DNA of 64,000 nucleotides, from assembly GCF_025642135.1 (NCBI RefSeq), contig NZ_CP106793.1, positions 4,406,001 through 4,470,000 of the forward strand, in the 5' to 3' direction. Positions 8,500-16,026 of this stretch are shown here, in pieces (within the stretch, counting starts at the first letter, position 1; every line of letters starts with the position of its first letter). Under the pieces are notes generated by a model, which worked only from the letters and a program-made list of their open reading frames with translations, was not told where the DNA came from and ran no database searches. The stretch is from Streptomyces cynarae (lineage in GTDB: Bacteria; Actinomycetota; Actinomycetes; Streptomycetales; Streptomycetaceae). Position numbers and translations under genes: made by a program.

Positions 8500-9366
8500 T
8501 CAGAAAAGCCCGTCCTGCACCCCCGCCTCCCCCACCTCCCGCACCGGCACGGTCACCTCGTCCCGCTCGGCGCCCGTCAGCTCCCACCCCGTCATCAGTC
8601 GCGTGTCCAGCACCAGGACCCCGCGCCCGGTGGCGAGATGAAGATCAGGCCCGGCGGCTGCCAGCACACCGCCGCTCACCCCTCCACCCGCCACCAGCTC
8701 GCTCACCACACCGTCCATCCGGGGCAGCCCCTCCAGCCCGAACACCCCACTGTGGTCGACGGCCAGGAACGGCGCCCGCTCCAGCGACTCCGGCCAGCCG
8801 CCGAGCGACACCGCCCGCGCGTGCAGCTCCGCCAGCTCCGCGACCCGCTCCCCGGCCGGCGGCAACGCGGCCCGCACCGTCCGCTTGTCGGCGTACGGGA
8901 TCCGGTCGGGCACCCGGAGGGCGGCCCGCATCAGCTCCTCCGCGCGCCGCGCCGCCATCAGCGGCCCGCACCCCAGCCAGCTGAAACAGACGGCACCCTG
9001 CTCCAGCAACCGCGCGGAGCCCCGCTCGGCCGCGGTGATCCCGACCTTGACCATGCCGGGCCCGAACCAGGCGAGATAGACGCGGTACGGCCGCGGATCG
9101 TCGGCGAAGGTGTCAGCGGCGACGGAATGGGCCCGGTCGAGGCGGGAGCACTCCTCGCACCGCCCGCCCGTACTCCGCCCGGGCACCGCGGCCCGTGCCG
9201 CACACCCATGCCCCCGTGCCCCCACGCACCGTCGCACACCCCCAGCGACCACCGCGAAGGCCACCCGCTTCCCCCGCTCCAGCGCACTGCGCCGCCCCCC
9301 TTCCCATGCCAGCACGGGCCCGTCCTCACCCCACCGCAGCCCCGCGCATCTCCACACCTGAGTCAT
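8500..9366 (-). CDS. DUF2797 family protein
   Basis: 288 residues. The core Y-R-V-Y-L-A-W-F-G-P-G-M-V-K-V-G-I-T followed by R-L-L-E-Q-G-A-V is the DUF2797 signature, reminiscent of GIY-YIG-like strands. A Cys-containing region precedes it (C-A-A-R-A-A-V-P-G-R and C-E-E-C), suggesting a zinc site. Function of the family is unknown. ATG at 9366 is used; a GTG codon directly before it (9369) is an alternative. It is divergent from the FG-GAP gene. Confidence 0.75.
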   Translation of the reverse strand: MTQVWRCAGLRWGEDGPVLAWEGGRRSALERGKRVAFAVVAGGVRRCVGARGHGCAARAAVPGRSTGGRCEECSRLDRAHSVAADTFADDPRPYRVYLAWFGPGMVKVGITAAERGSARLLEQGAVCFSWLGCGPLMAARRAEELMRAALRVPDRIPYADKRTVRAALPPAGERVAELAELHARAVSLGGWPESLERAPFLAVDHSGVFGLEGLPRMDGVVSELVAGGGVSGGVLAAAGPDLHLATGRGVLVLDTRLMTGWELTGAERDEVTVPVREVGEAGVQDGLF

Positions 9367-9394
9367 CACTGCCGAGAGTAGGCGCCACCACTGA

Positions 9395-9421
9395 CAACGC
9401 GACCAACGCGACCAACGCGAC
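9395..9421. repeat. Three perfect copies of CAACGCGAC
   Basis: The 9-bp unit is repeated head to tail three times directly upstream of the DUF2797 start. It may be replication slippage or an operator; no inverted symmetry is present. Confidence 0.6.
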
Positions 9422-9779
9422 CTGAGAGATCACAACGGGGCACGCCTTGGGCCGCCGCTCCGGCCAGACGGCACACCCCGGCATGCCGGGCTCCTCAGCA
9501 TCCCCGGAGCGCACCCGCTCTAACCGGGACCCGCTTGCTCCGCTCCGGCGTGCGCCGACGGAATCCGCACTACCCTCGCGAAATGTTTTTGTGCGCCAAT
9601 TCGACTTCCGGGCATCTTGCTTTTCGTTGACGGTATGTCAGCGACGCGGGACCGTAGAAACGATTTCGGTGATGCGTGGCATTACTGAGATCGCCGAACC
9701 GTGCGGGGCCAGGTGCGGGTCGTCAATGTGACCATAGCGTCATCACTCGGGCCACCGCTTCACGAACGGTTACAGGTAC
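9422..9779. other. Divergent intergenic region, relatively AT-rich
   Basis: No supportable gene. The stretch around 9580-9640 is markedly richer in A+T than its surroundings, with T runs, and probably holds the promoter of the FG-GAP gene; no clear -10/-35 pair can be assigned. Confidence 0.4.
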
Positions 9780-9791
9780 GGAGGAGGAAAT

Positions 9792-10940
9792 ATGTCGAAG
9801 AAGAAACCCGCCAAGAGAGCCCGGAGAAGTCGCAGATACGTGATCGCCGTCCTGGTGGCTGCGTCAGCGTTGTTCACGGCTCAGGGCACCGCGTGGGCGG
9901 GCACCCCCACCTTTGCGGCCCATGTCGACTACGCGGCAGGCAACGCCTCTCAGGCGGTGCGGGTGGCCGACTTCAACAAGGACGGCCACCTCGACCAGGC
10001 CGTGGCCAACTCGCTGGACAATACGGTGTCGGTGTTACTGGGCAATGGCGACGGCACCTTCAACGCCAAGACGGACTACGGCACGGGAGACTATCCGGGC
10101 GGCATCGCCGTCGGCGACTTCGACGAGGACGGCAATCTGGACCTGGCGGTCGACAACCTGAACGGTGACACGGTGTCGGTGCTCCTGGGCAACGGCGACG
10201 GCACCTTCAACACCAAGACCGACTACGCGACCGGCTCGGGGCCCTACAAGGTGGAGGTCGGTGACTTCGACAAGGACGGCCACACCGACCTCGCGACCTC
10301 CAACACGAACGACAACACGGTGTCGGTGCTCCTGGGCAACGGCGACGGCACCTTCAACACCAAGGTCGACTACGGCACGGGAGCGTACCCGTTCTCGGTC
10401 GTGGCCAAGGACGTCAACAAGGACACCAATCCCGACCTGGTCGTGTCCAACGTCAGTGACAACACGGTGTCGGTGCTGCTCGGCAACGGCGACGGCACCT
10501 TCAACACCAAGACCGACTACGGCACCGGCGGCTCGCCCACCCGCGTGCAGGTGGCGGACTTCGACGGCGACGGCAACCTCGACGTCGCGGTCCCCGACCT
10601 GAGCGATGCCACGGTGTCGGTGCTCCTGGGCAACGGCGACGGCACCTTCAACACCAAGACCGACTACGCGGTGGGTGACGCGCCGATCCCGCTGGACGTG
10701 GCGGACTTCGACGGTGACTCGCATCTCGATCTCGTGGTCGGCAACGACAACGACGACACGGTGTCGGTGTTGCCGGGCAACGGCGACGGCACCTTCGGGA
10801 CGAAGGTCGATTTCGCCGTCGGTGACGGGCCGTTCGGCATCGCGGTCGGGGACTTCGATGAGGACTCCCGCCCTGATGTGACGGTGGCCAATTACACCTC
10901 GGCCAACGTGTCGGTCCTCCTCAACACCACGTCTCCGTAA
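9792..10940 (+). CDS. Secreted FG-GAP/VCBS repeat protein with a TTA codon
   Basis: 382 residues. A Lys/Arg-rich start and hydrophobic core give a signal peptide cleaved near A-W-A-G. The rest is seven 49-residue repeats, each with an acidic Ca-binding type loop (D-F-N-K-D-G-H-L-D, D-F-D-E-D-G-N-L-D, etc.) followed by T-V-S-V-L-L-G-N-G-D-G-T-F. Seven blades would close one integrin-like beta-propeller. GGAGGAAAT precedes the ATG. Codon 82 (10035-10037) is TTA, the rare Leu codon read by bldA tRNA; equivalent positions in the other repeats use CTC, CTG or TTG. It faces the WxL-like cluster tail to tail. Partner or ligand unknown. Confidence 0.88.
   Translation: MSKKKPAKRARRSRRYVIAVLVAASALFTAQGTAWAGTPTFAAHVDYAAGNASQAVRVADFNKDGHLDQAVANSLDNTVSVLLGNGDGTFNAKTDYGTGDYPGGIAVGDFDEDGNLDLAVDNLNGDTVSVLLGNGDGTFNTKTDYATGSGPYKVEVGDFDKDGHTDLATSNTNDNTVSVLLGNGDGTFNTKVDYGTGAYPFSVVAKDVNKDTNPDLVVSNVSDNTVSVLLGNGDGTFNTKTDYGTGGSPTRVQVADFDGDGNLDVAVPDLSDATVSVLLGNGDGTFNTKTDYAVGDAPIPLDVADFDGDSHLDLVVGNDNDDTVSVLPGNGDGTFGTKVDFAVGDGPFGIAVGDFDEDSRPDVTVANYTSANVSVLLNTTSP
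10023..10931. repeat. 147-bp tandem repeats inside the FG-GAP gene
   Basis: The ACGGTGTCGGTG-type core recurs at 10023, 10170, 10317, 10464, 10611, 10758 and, diverged, near 10905: an exact 147-bp spacing without a single indel. The block following the core is nearly identical between units, whereas the flanking loops differ, suggesting recent duplication or gene conversion. Confidence 0.85.
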
Positions 10941-10967
10941 GGCCAGAAGTCGCCCTGCGGCCGGCCG

Positions 10968-11543
10968 CTAGGCGACGGAGTGGGTCACTGTGCCGGTATA
11001 GGTGCCCGCCACCGCGCTGGCGGGCACCGACATGACCAGGGTGGGCTGCCACACACAGGAAGTGTTGGATGAACTGACCGAGCCGTAGGAGAACGCGGTC
11101 CGAGCAGTGTCCAGAGCCACCTTGCCGGCAGCCGTGGGCTGACCGGGGCTGAAGGTTCCGGGCCCCGACTTGGACACGACCGGGCCCGACCAGTAGGACA
11201 GGTTCCCTCGCGCGATGGTCTCAGCGGCGGAGCCCCCTCCCGTGGTGAAGTTGGTCGCCGAAACCGTCGCAGTCCATCGCATCACGCCACTGCTCGTGAC
11301 CTTCACCTGCCCCAACTGCACGTTCATCGTGCCGCCAGGCGTCGCTGATCCGAGGTTGACCGACGCGGGGGCCGTGACCGAAGCCGAGGAAAGCACTTCA
11401 GGAATCAGATAGACGGCGGTGGCCGCCGCTGCCTCTGCCTGTGGCACTCGTCCCAAAGGCAGGAAAAGGAAATTCGCACACAACGCTCCTCCCACCCCGA
11501 TCCGCAAGGAGATTCGAAACCATGAGAGGGGTCGCGATCCCAC
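10968..11543 (-). CDS. WxL-like surface protein 1
   Basis: 191 residues. Signal peptide (hydrophobic I-G-V-G-G-A-L-C-A-N-F-L-F-L, cleavage near A-E-A) then an all-beta domain with V-N-L-G-S-A-T-P-G-G, a first Trp motif R-W-T-A-T-V-S and a second C-V-W-Q-P-T-L-V-M-S-V-P, ending in G-T-Y-T-G-T-V-T-H-S-V-A. The layout equals that of WxL domains, which bind peptidoglycan non-covalently in Firmicutes, but the second motif is W-x-P-T-L rather than W-x-L. Start GTG 11543 with AAGGAG 5 bases upstream. It follows the DUF916-type gene and shares its C-terminal motif with the protein at 12706-13233. Confidence 0.65.
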   Translation of the reverse strand: MGSRPLSWFRISLRIGVGGALCANFLFLPLGRVPQAEAAAATAVYLIPEVLSSASVTAPASVNLGSATPGGTMNVQLGQVKVTSSGVMRWTATVSATNFTTGGGSAAETIARGNLSYWSGPVVSKSGPGTFSPGQPTAAGKVALDTARTAFSYGSVSSSNTSCVWQPTLVMSVPASAVAGTYTGTVTHSVA

Positions 11544-11651
11544 TCATTCTCCTTCGGCTCGTCCGGCAGGCGGTTCTCCTGCATTCTGGGCGAGCACAAG
11601 GAGGGATCTGCGTGCTCTCGGGCGTGACTTCGGTGGGTTCACCCATGAGCG

Positions 11652-12695
11652 TCACACAGAAGGAACTCGTGTTTGGTTTCCGGTGGAACGTCGGCACCGA
11701 TACCGTCGATATCGAAGAAACGTCATCGTGGCGCCGGTGACAGTCAGCAGAATTCCTGCCGCCGCGTACCAGATCCTGCGGTTGGAGGTGATCACGGCCC
11801 AGGCGACGGACGCGCCTCCCGGTTTCGGGAAGATCAACCGGGCGGAGAAGTCGTGCTGCACCATTCCGCTCTCCAGGTGCAGACGCGCGGTCCAGGGACC
11901 GTCGGGCAAGCTCTTGTCCAGACCGGCCACTCTGACGGTTCCCGTACCGCCCGGGGGCAGCGTGGTGCCCTCGGTGACCGGGTGCGCCCCGGCGCTCAGC
12001 CCGCCCGGGCCGTCAGAGAGGACGAGCTTCCCTCTCAGATCCAGTGCTCGCCTTCCCGTGTTGTGCACATGGGCAACGACGCTGGGCAGTCCCTTCTTGT
12101 CGCGCAGGGCGACGATCTTCTCGATCCGGAAGTCGGCGTACTCGCCGCTGTTGCTGATGTCCAGATAGACCCGCGTCCCCACACGCACCACTGAGCCGAC
12201 GTTGTGAGTGGCGTCCGGCGGCGTTCCGCTCTCCGCCCAGACGACGGCGTAACGCTCTCCCGGCGTCGCCGTGCCCGGCACTTTGATCGTGACCTTGGCC
12301 TCGGTCTTCTCCCACGGCTTGAGCCTGAGGACGGCGGGCCTGACGCGGGTCCAGCGGGTCAGCTCGTTGGGGGCCCGGCCGTCGGCGAACAGGAACCGGT
12401 TGTCCGAGATCAGCGCCGCGCCCGGATACAGCTGCACTTCGCGCCTGCTGCCGGACTTGTTGGCCACCTCGAACCGGCGCTCGATGACGGTTCCCGGCTT
12501 CAGATGGTCGACGATGTACTTCAGCGCACGTGGGTCTTCGCGCCGCACGACCGGTGCTTCCAGGAGACGGAAGCCGATGTATCCGATCCCGGACGAGGAA
12601 TCAGCAGCCGCGGTCGGCACGCCGGCGAGGGAACCCGCCAGGACAGCGAGAACAGCGAACAGGGCTGGGAGACACGAGGTGCTTCTTCTGCGCAC
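11652..12695 (-). CDS. DUF916/WxLIP-like membrane-anchored protein
   Basis: 347 residues. Signal peptide (L-P-A-L-F-A-V-L-A-V-L-A-G), then about 280 residues with the DUF916 layout: H-L-K-P-G-T-V-I-E-R-R-F-E-V-A-N-K-S-G and Y-P-G-A-A-L, followed by V-P-G-T-A-T-P-G-E-R-Y-A-V-V-W-A-E and a second beta domain; near the end a single membrane helix (A-A-A-G-I-L-L-T-V-T-G-A-T-M) and a basic tail. WxL-interacting proteins of Firmicutes have the same order: peptidoglycan-binding domain, partner-binding domain, C-terminal anchor. Start GTG 12695, 10 bases after the upstream stop, avoids overlapping the upstream gene. It lies between two WxL-like genes, the usual cluster arrangement. Confidence 0.7.
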   Translation of the reverse strand: MRRRSTSCLPALFAVLAVLAGSLAGVPTAAADSSSGIGYIGFRLLEAPVVRREDPRALKYIVDHLKPGTVIERRFEVANKSGSRREVQLYPGAALISDNRFLFADGRAPNELTRWTRVRPAVLRLKPWEKTEAKVTIKVPGTATPGERYAVVWAESGTPPDATHNVGSVVRVGTRVYLDISNSGEYADFRIEKIVALRDKKGLPSVVAHVHNTGRRALDLRGKLVLSDGPGGLSAGAHPVTEGTTLPPGGTGTVRVAGLDKSLPDGPWTARLHLESGMVQHDFSARLIFPKPGGASVAWAVITSNRRIWYAAAGILLTVTGATMTFLRYRRYRCRRSTGNQTRVPSV

Positions 12696-12705
12696 GGCCT
12701 GAGAC

Positions 12706-13233
12706 TCACGCCACGGAGTGCGTGATGGTGCCCGAGTAGCTACCGGAGACGTTCCCCGCCGGCACGTTGACGGTGAGGGTGGGATTCCAGCTGACGGAGT
12801 TGGCGCCGTCGCCGCTGGCACGGGAGAACGCGGTGATGGGGCTGGCCAGGCTCCCCGCATTCCCGGCGGTGTGCGGCTGGTTCGTTTCGGCGGTCGTCGA
12901 CCCGGGGGTGTACGTTACGTTGCTGCCCGAGATCGTCTCGGCGGCCGTGCCGCCACCCGTCTTGAAAGCCGAACTCAGGGAAACCGTCGCGATCCACGTG
13001 GTGCCCAACTGAGAGCGCTGGTCACTCACCGTGACGGTGCCGAGCTGGCCGGTCGCCGAGCCGCCGGGAGTAGCGGTCGAGAGCGACGCGGTGGCAGGAG
13101 CGGTGATCGCCAGACCCGTGGTCGCGGTCACCGTGAACGTGGTCACCGTATCGGCGGCCGTAGCCGGGGCGGAAAGGGCCATGACGGCACCCACCGTCGC
13201 GACCGGGATCACCACAGCGTCACGGACCCTCAT
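12706..13233 (-). CDS. WxL-like surface protein 2
   Basis: 175 residues. Signal peptide ending A-T-A-A, then a beta domain with I-T-A-P-A-T-A-S-L-S-T-A-T-P-G-G, first Trp motif T-W-I-A-T-V-S and second motif S-W-N-P-T-L-T-V-N-V-P, ending G-S-Y-S-G-T-I-T-H-S-V-A. It is a paralogue of the protein at 10968-11543. Start ATG 13233 has GGAGGA at good spacing; a GTG two codons upstream would abut that site. It is probably the first gene of the three-gene operon. Confidence 0.65.
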   Translation of the reverse strand: MRVRDAVVIPVATVGAVMALSAPATAADTVTTFTVTATTGLAITAPATASLSTATPGGSATGQLGTVTVSDQRSQLGTTWIATVSLSSAFKTGGGTAAETISGSNVTYTPGSTTAETNQPHTAGNAGSLASPITAFSRASGDGANSVSWNPTLTVNVPAGNVSGSYSGTITHSVA

Positions 13234-13351
13234 TCTCACTCCTCCGCTACATGATCAATGACCTCGCCTATTGGTATCCGCTCGTAAGGCGGCCTCCGGA
13301 GGGCCGCTCACGATCACCACGCCATAGGGGCACCCCAAGGGTCCGTACGGC

Positions 13352-13506
13352 CTATCCCGGAGCCGTCGGGAGATCGTCGACGAGAGCGGCGAGCGAGGCA
13401 CCGGCGAAGGGCCCGAGCACAGCGCGGCGCATCCGGAACGCCAAGGCCCCGAATCCCTCCAGGTCCTCCGACTGCGCCCACTCGGCTGGATTCGCACCTG
13501 CAACCT
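13352..13506 (-). pseudogene. Possible gene tail joined to a tRNA remnant
   Basis: About 45 codons before the TAG at 13352 show strong coding bias (A-F-R-M-R-R-A-V-L-G-P-F and A-A-L-V-D-D-L-P are in this stretch), but upstream the frame runs directly into a tRNA-Arg-like segment and then loses protein character. It looks like the 3' end of a gene cut off by an insertion. The parent protein is not recognised. Confidence 0.3.
13476..13506 (-). other. tRNA-Arg 3'-end fragment, possible attachment-site remnant
   Basis: 28 of 31 bases match the 3' end of the intact tRNA-Arg at 14731-14761 (T arm, T loop and acceptor strand), in the same orientation. Integrating elements that use tRNA genes duplicate exactly this part, so the 1.25 kb between the copies may be what is left of an element. 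The copy is diverged (three mismatches) and no integrase remains. Confidence 0.5.
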
Positions 13507-13954
13507 CCCGCTGGGTGCAGCGAGCTGATGGACCGTCATGGCGCCGGGCCGGTGACCGCCGGCCCTCGATCGCCGAGTGTGGGCGGCAGGGCCGACGAGG
13601 TGCCGCCGGGGGCAGGCCACGGTTCGGCCGGGGCGAGCTGTAGCGCCCACGGCGCGAACACGCCAAGGCATCACTTGATTACGCAGCGTGTCCTCTCAGG
13701 TCGACAGCGAGGTGGGGCTGCGAGAGCATGGACGGGACCGAAAGGCCGGCACCCACTGGTGGGGCACGGCCGTCGTCGGATACGGAGTCCATGCGCAGGA
13801 AGCCGTCCGGGAGTCCTCCCGGCCTCACGGCTCCGGACGGTGAGACCGCGCTGTTCGGGCGTGGAACGCCAGCACTCATTCGCGCCCGTCCCCGTGTGTT
13901 CGCACCTCCCACACCTGCACGTGGTTCCGTATGCCTCGAAGGGAAGGCAGAACA
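13507..13954. other. Intergenic region without a supportable gene
   Basis: Lies inside the possible tRNA-bounded remnant. Open frames here show no recognisable protein pattern. It should contain the promoter of the secreted protein that starts at 13955. Confidence 0.3.
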
Positions 13955-14464
13955 GTGAACACACGTTCTCGTCTCGCAGCGTTGGCACCCCTCGCCCTCT
14001 CCTCACTGGCACTCGGCTCGCTGCCCCTCACGGCCGCGCCCGCCCAGGCAGCGACGCCCAAGGCCACGTGTCATGTGACACAAGACGCCCAGAAACCCGA
14101 CCGGTTCAACGTCATCGGGACGGGACTCACACCCGGAGCGGACGTCAGCATCAGCCAGGGCGGTGCTACAGCCTTCCTCAGGGCTTCGGCCGACGGCGGG
14201 CTCTCGGGCACGCTCACGGTTTCGCAGAAGGGCGGGCCCGTGAGCATGCAGGAGGAGGGCGGACCCAAGCTCTCCTGCGGCTCGGTCAAGCAGGCCGAGG
14301 AGCAGCAGACCCAGGACCAGTTCGCCAAGGGCTTCAAGGACGGGTTCAACCTCGCCAAGGCGACCTGCAAGGCTCAGGCGCCGCAGGGCGTCACCGCAGT
14401 GGACCCCAACTACGAGAAGGGCTTCAACGCAGGGGCGGCGGCAGCGATCGCCAAGTTCTGCTAG
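13955..14464 (+). CDS. Small secreted protein of unknown function
   Basis: 169 residues. Signal peptide with R-S-R-L start, long Ala/Leu core and A-Q-A-A cleavage site. The mature part has two regions: a beta-rich segment (C-H-V-T-Q-D, F-N-V-I-G-T-G-L-T-P-G-A-D-V) and a helical Gln-rich tail (F-A-K-G-F-K-D-G-F-N-L-A-K). Four Cys in the mature chain may form two disulfides. GTG 13955 follows GGAAGG at 7 bases; an ATG eight codons earlier is less well placed. Not recognised as a known family. It is the only gene between tRNA-Arg and its remnant copy. Confidence 0.7.
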   Translation: MNTRSRLAALAPLALSSLALGSLPLTAAPAQAATPKATCHVTQDAQKPDRFNVIGTGLTPGADVSISQGGATAFLRASADGGLSGTLTVSQKGGPVSMQEEGGPKLSCGSVKQAEEQQTQDQFAKGFKDGFNLAKATCKAQAPQGVTAVDPNYEKGFNAGAAAAIAKFC

Positions 14465-14537
14465 CAGGCCCACGAGAGCCGGCCACCCATCCGACGCCCG
14501 TCGGCGTCGCAGCCCCTGAGTGAGCCGGTGAGGAGTC

Positions 14538-14590
14538 GGCCGGTGGTGCGCCGGAGAACCGCGCGAGACGCGACGGGCGCACCACCGGCC
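14538..14590 (+). terminator. Stem-loop after the secreted protein gene
   Basis: A perfect 15-bp stem (arms 14538-14552 and 14576-14590) with a 23-nt loop, 74 bp after the stop codon. No T tract follows, as usual in Streptomyces. Confidence 0.6.
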
Positions 14591-14690
14591 CGACCTCGGG
14601 TTCGGCGAGCCGGCCGCACGAGGACTCGGGGGCGAGGCGGAGTCGGACGCCGACCCGGTTCCGACTGCGCTGATGTCATCGGCTGACGTC

Positions 14691-14723
14691 AGAAGCCCCC
14701 TGGGGTGATCCCAGGGGGCTTCT
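14691..14723. terminator. Terminator downstream of tRNA-Arg
   Basis: Perfect 14-bp stem AGAAGCCCCCTGGG with a 5-nt loop, 8 bp beyond the 3' end of the minus-strand tRNA. Symmetry would let it act for both strands. Confidence 0.7.
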
Positions 14724-14731
14724 GATCCATG

Positions 14732-14804
14732 CGCACTCGGCAGGATTCGAACCTGCAACCTTCTGATCCGTAGTCAGATGCTCTATCCGTTAAGCTACGA
14801 GTGC
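14732..14804 (-). tRNA. tRNA-Arg (anticodon ACG)
   Basis: 73 nt without encoded CCA. Acceptor stem GCACTCG/CGAGTGC, anticodon loop CTACGGA (ACG), T loop TTCGAAT with a GCAGG/CCTGC stem. Its 3' end is repeated imperfectly at 13476-13506. Confidence 0.95.
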
Positions 14805-15000
14805 TTGTTCTGTTTTCGTCTCCGCTCCCGGCCCTTCCGGCCCGCTCGCGGCGACAGGAAGAACATTACATGACTGCCGCCGCCATGTGAAATCCGTTTG
14901 CCCTACCCCTTGTGACCTGCGGAAACGCCCTGTCGGATGGATCCCGGCGCGGCTCCGGGGGGCGGGGCCGGAGCGGCTTGCAGCACCTGTCCCGGAGACA

Positions 15001-15033
15001 CCGAAGCCCCGGTCGCGGGGACCGGGGCTTCGG
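15001..15033. terminator. Terminator downstream of tRNA-Ser(GCU)
   Basis: Perfect 14-bp stem CCGAAGCCCCGGTC with a 5-nt loop, 10 bp from the tRNA 3' end on the minus strand. Confidence 0.7.
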
Positions 15034-15043
15034 TGATCGAGCG

Positions 15044-15134
15044 CGGAGGCGGAGGGATTTGAACCCTCGATGGGCTTTAAGGCCCAAACCGCATTAGCAG
15101 TGCGGCGCCATAGACCGGACTAGGCGACGCCTCC
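15044..15134 (-). tRNA. tRNA-Ser (anticodon GCU)
   Basis: 91 nt with a long variable arm. Acceptor GGAGGCG/CGCCTCC, anticodon loop CTGCTAA, T loop TTCAAAT. It differs strongly in body sequence from the second GCU tRNA at 55319-55403. Confidence 0.95.
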
Positions 15135-15388
15135 AGCACAACCGCTCACGCGCGAGCGCGAGTGGTGCGTGCAGATGATGACACAGCCGAGCGGGGTGTC
15201 ACCAATCGGCTCCCACGGTACTAGGCGGAAAGCCCGCAGGGCAAAGCACTGGGCCGCATCGGGCGCCATTGAGTCCTGTCGGCCGCCACCAAGGCACATG
15301 GGCGTCGCCGATTCCCCGGACGTGACCCTTCGCGGGCATTCGCCGACACGCTCCGCAACCGCTCCACTCCGCTGCCGTTAGGCAGGGC

Positions 15389-15826
15389 ATGGACCACTTC
15401 CGCCTTCGCCGCCACCCCCTCCTCCTCGGGGCCCTCGCACTCCTCCCTCTCACAGCCGCGGTCGGACCCGCGCACGCGCACGGTCAGCGCCCGGCCCCGC
15501 ACGGTGACCGGCTCCTCGTCACCGTCCGCCATACCGGGGGCGCCGACGGGGTCTACGTGCTGAGGTGCCATCCGGCAGGAGGCACCCACCCCGCCGCCGG
15601 CCGCGCGTGCGCCGTGCTCGAGCGGCGGACCGTCTGGGGGCGGGACCCCTTCGCCCCGGTGCCGCCGCACAGGCACTGCACCCTGCAGTACGGCGGGCCC
15701 GCCACCGCGCACGTCACCGGGAGGTGGGCCGGGCGGCCGGTCGACGCGTGGTTCGACCGCGGGGACGGGTGCCGGATCGCCCGCTGGGACGCGCTGGTGC
15801 CGCTCCTGCCGGACGTTCGTTCGTAG
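15389..15826 (+). CDS. SSI-type subtilisin inhibitor (secreted)
   Basis: 145 residues. Signal peptide ending A-H-A-H, then the SSI fold: L-L-V-T-V-R-H, C-H-P-A-G-G-T-H-P-A-A-G-R-A-C, and A-x-V-x-G-x-W-x-G-R-P-V-D-A near the end, closing with D-G-C-R-I-A-R-W. Four Cys (two disulfides) are conserved. The reactive loop before C-T-L-Q-Y-G-G differs from classical SSI, so the target protease cannot be told. Proteins of this family block extracellular serine proteases such as subtilisins and control mycelial proteolysis. ATG with GGCAGGG close upstream. Confidence 0.85.
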   Translation: MDHFRLRRHPLLLGALALLPLTAAVGPAHAHGQRPAPHGDRLLVTVRHTGGADGVYVLRCHPAGGTHPAAGRACAVLERRTVWGRDPFAPVPPHRHCTLQYGGPATAHVTGRWAGRPVDAWFDRGDGCRIARWDALVPLLPDVRS

Positions 15827-16026
15827 CGAGCGGCGGTGCCGGACCCCTCGCGCGCGGCTACCTGCGCGGTCACAGGTTCTGCGTCACTTCCGCGTGCGAC
15901 CTCCCTCTCATCCGGCGCCGCGGGCGCCAGGACTGCCCGTAGACTCCCTCGCGTGACACGCTGCGGGCCGGTTGGCAAGATGGCCCTCGCGGTCAGCAAG
16001 GTGCGGTAACAGGGAGGAAGCGTCTC

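Noticed and set aside
9447..9731. Open frame on the plus strand in the gap before the FG-GAP gene
   Set aside because: No ribosome site, no protein pattern, and it covers the AT-rich probable promoter.
10023..10931. CRISPR-like array
   Set aside because: Regular repeats are coding units of 147 bp in a beta-propeller protein; no spacer/repeat structure or cas genes.
13255..13674. Long minus-strand open frame across the tRNA remnant
   Set aside because: Arg/Pro-rich with no family pattern; only the overlapping frame ending at 13352 shows coding bias, and just in its last part.
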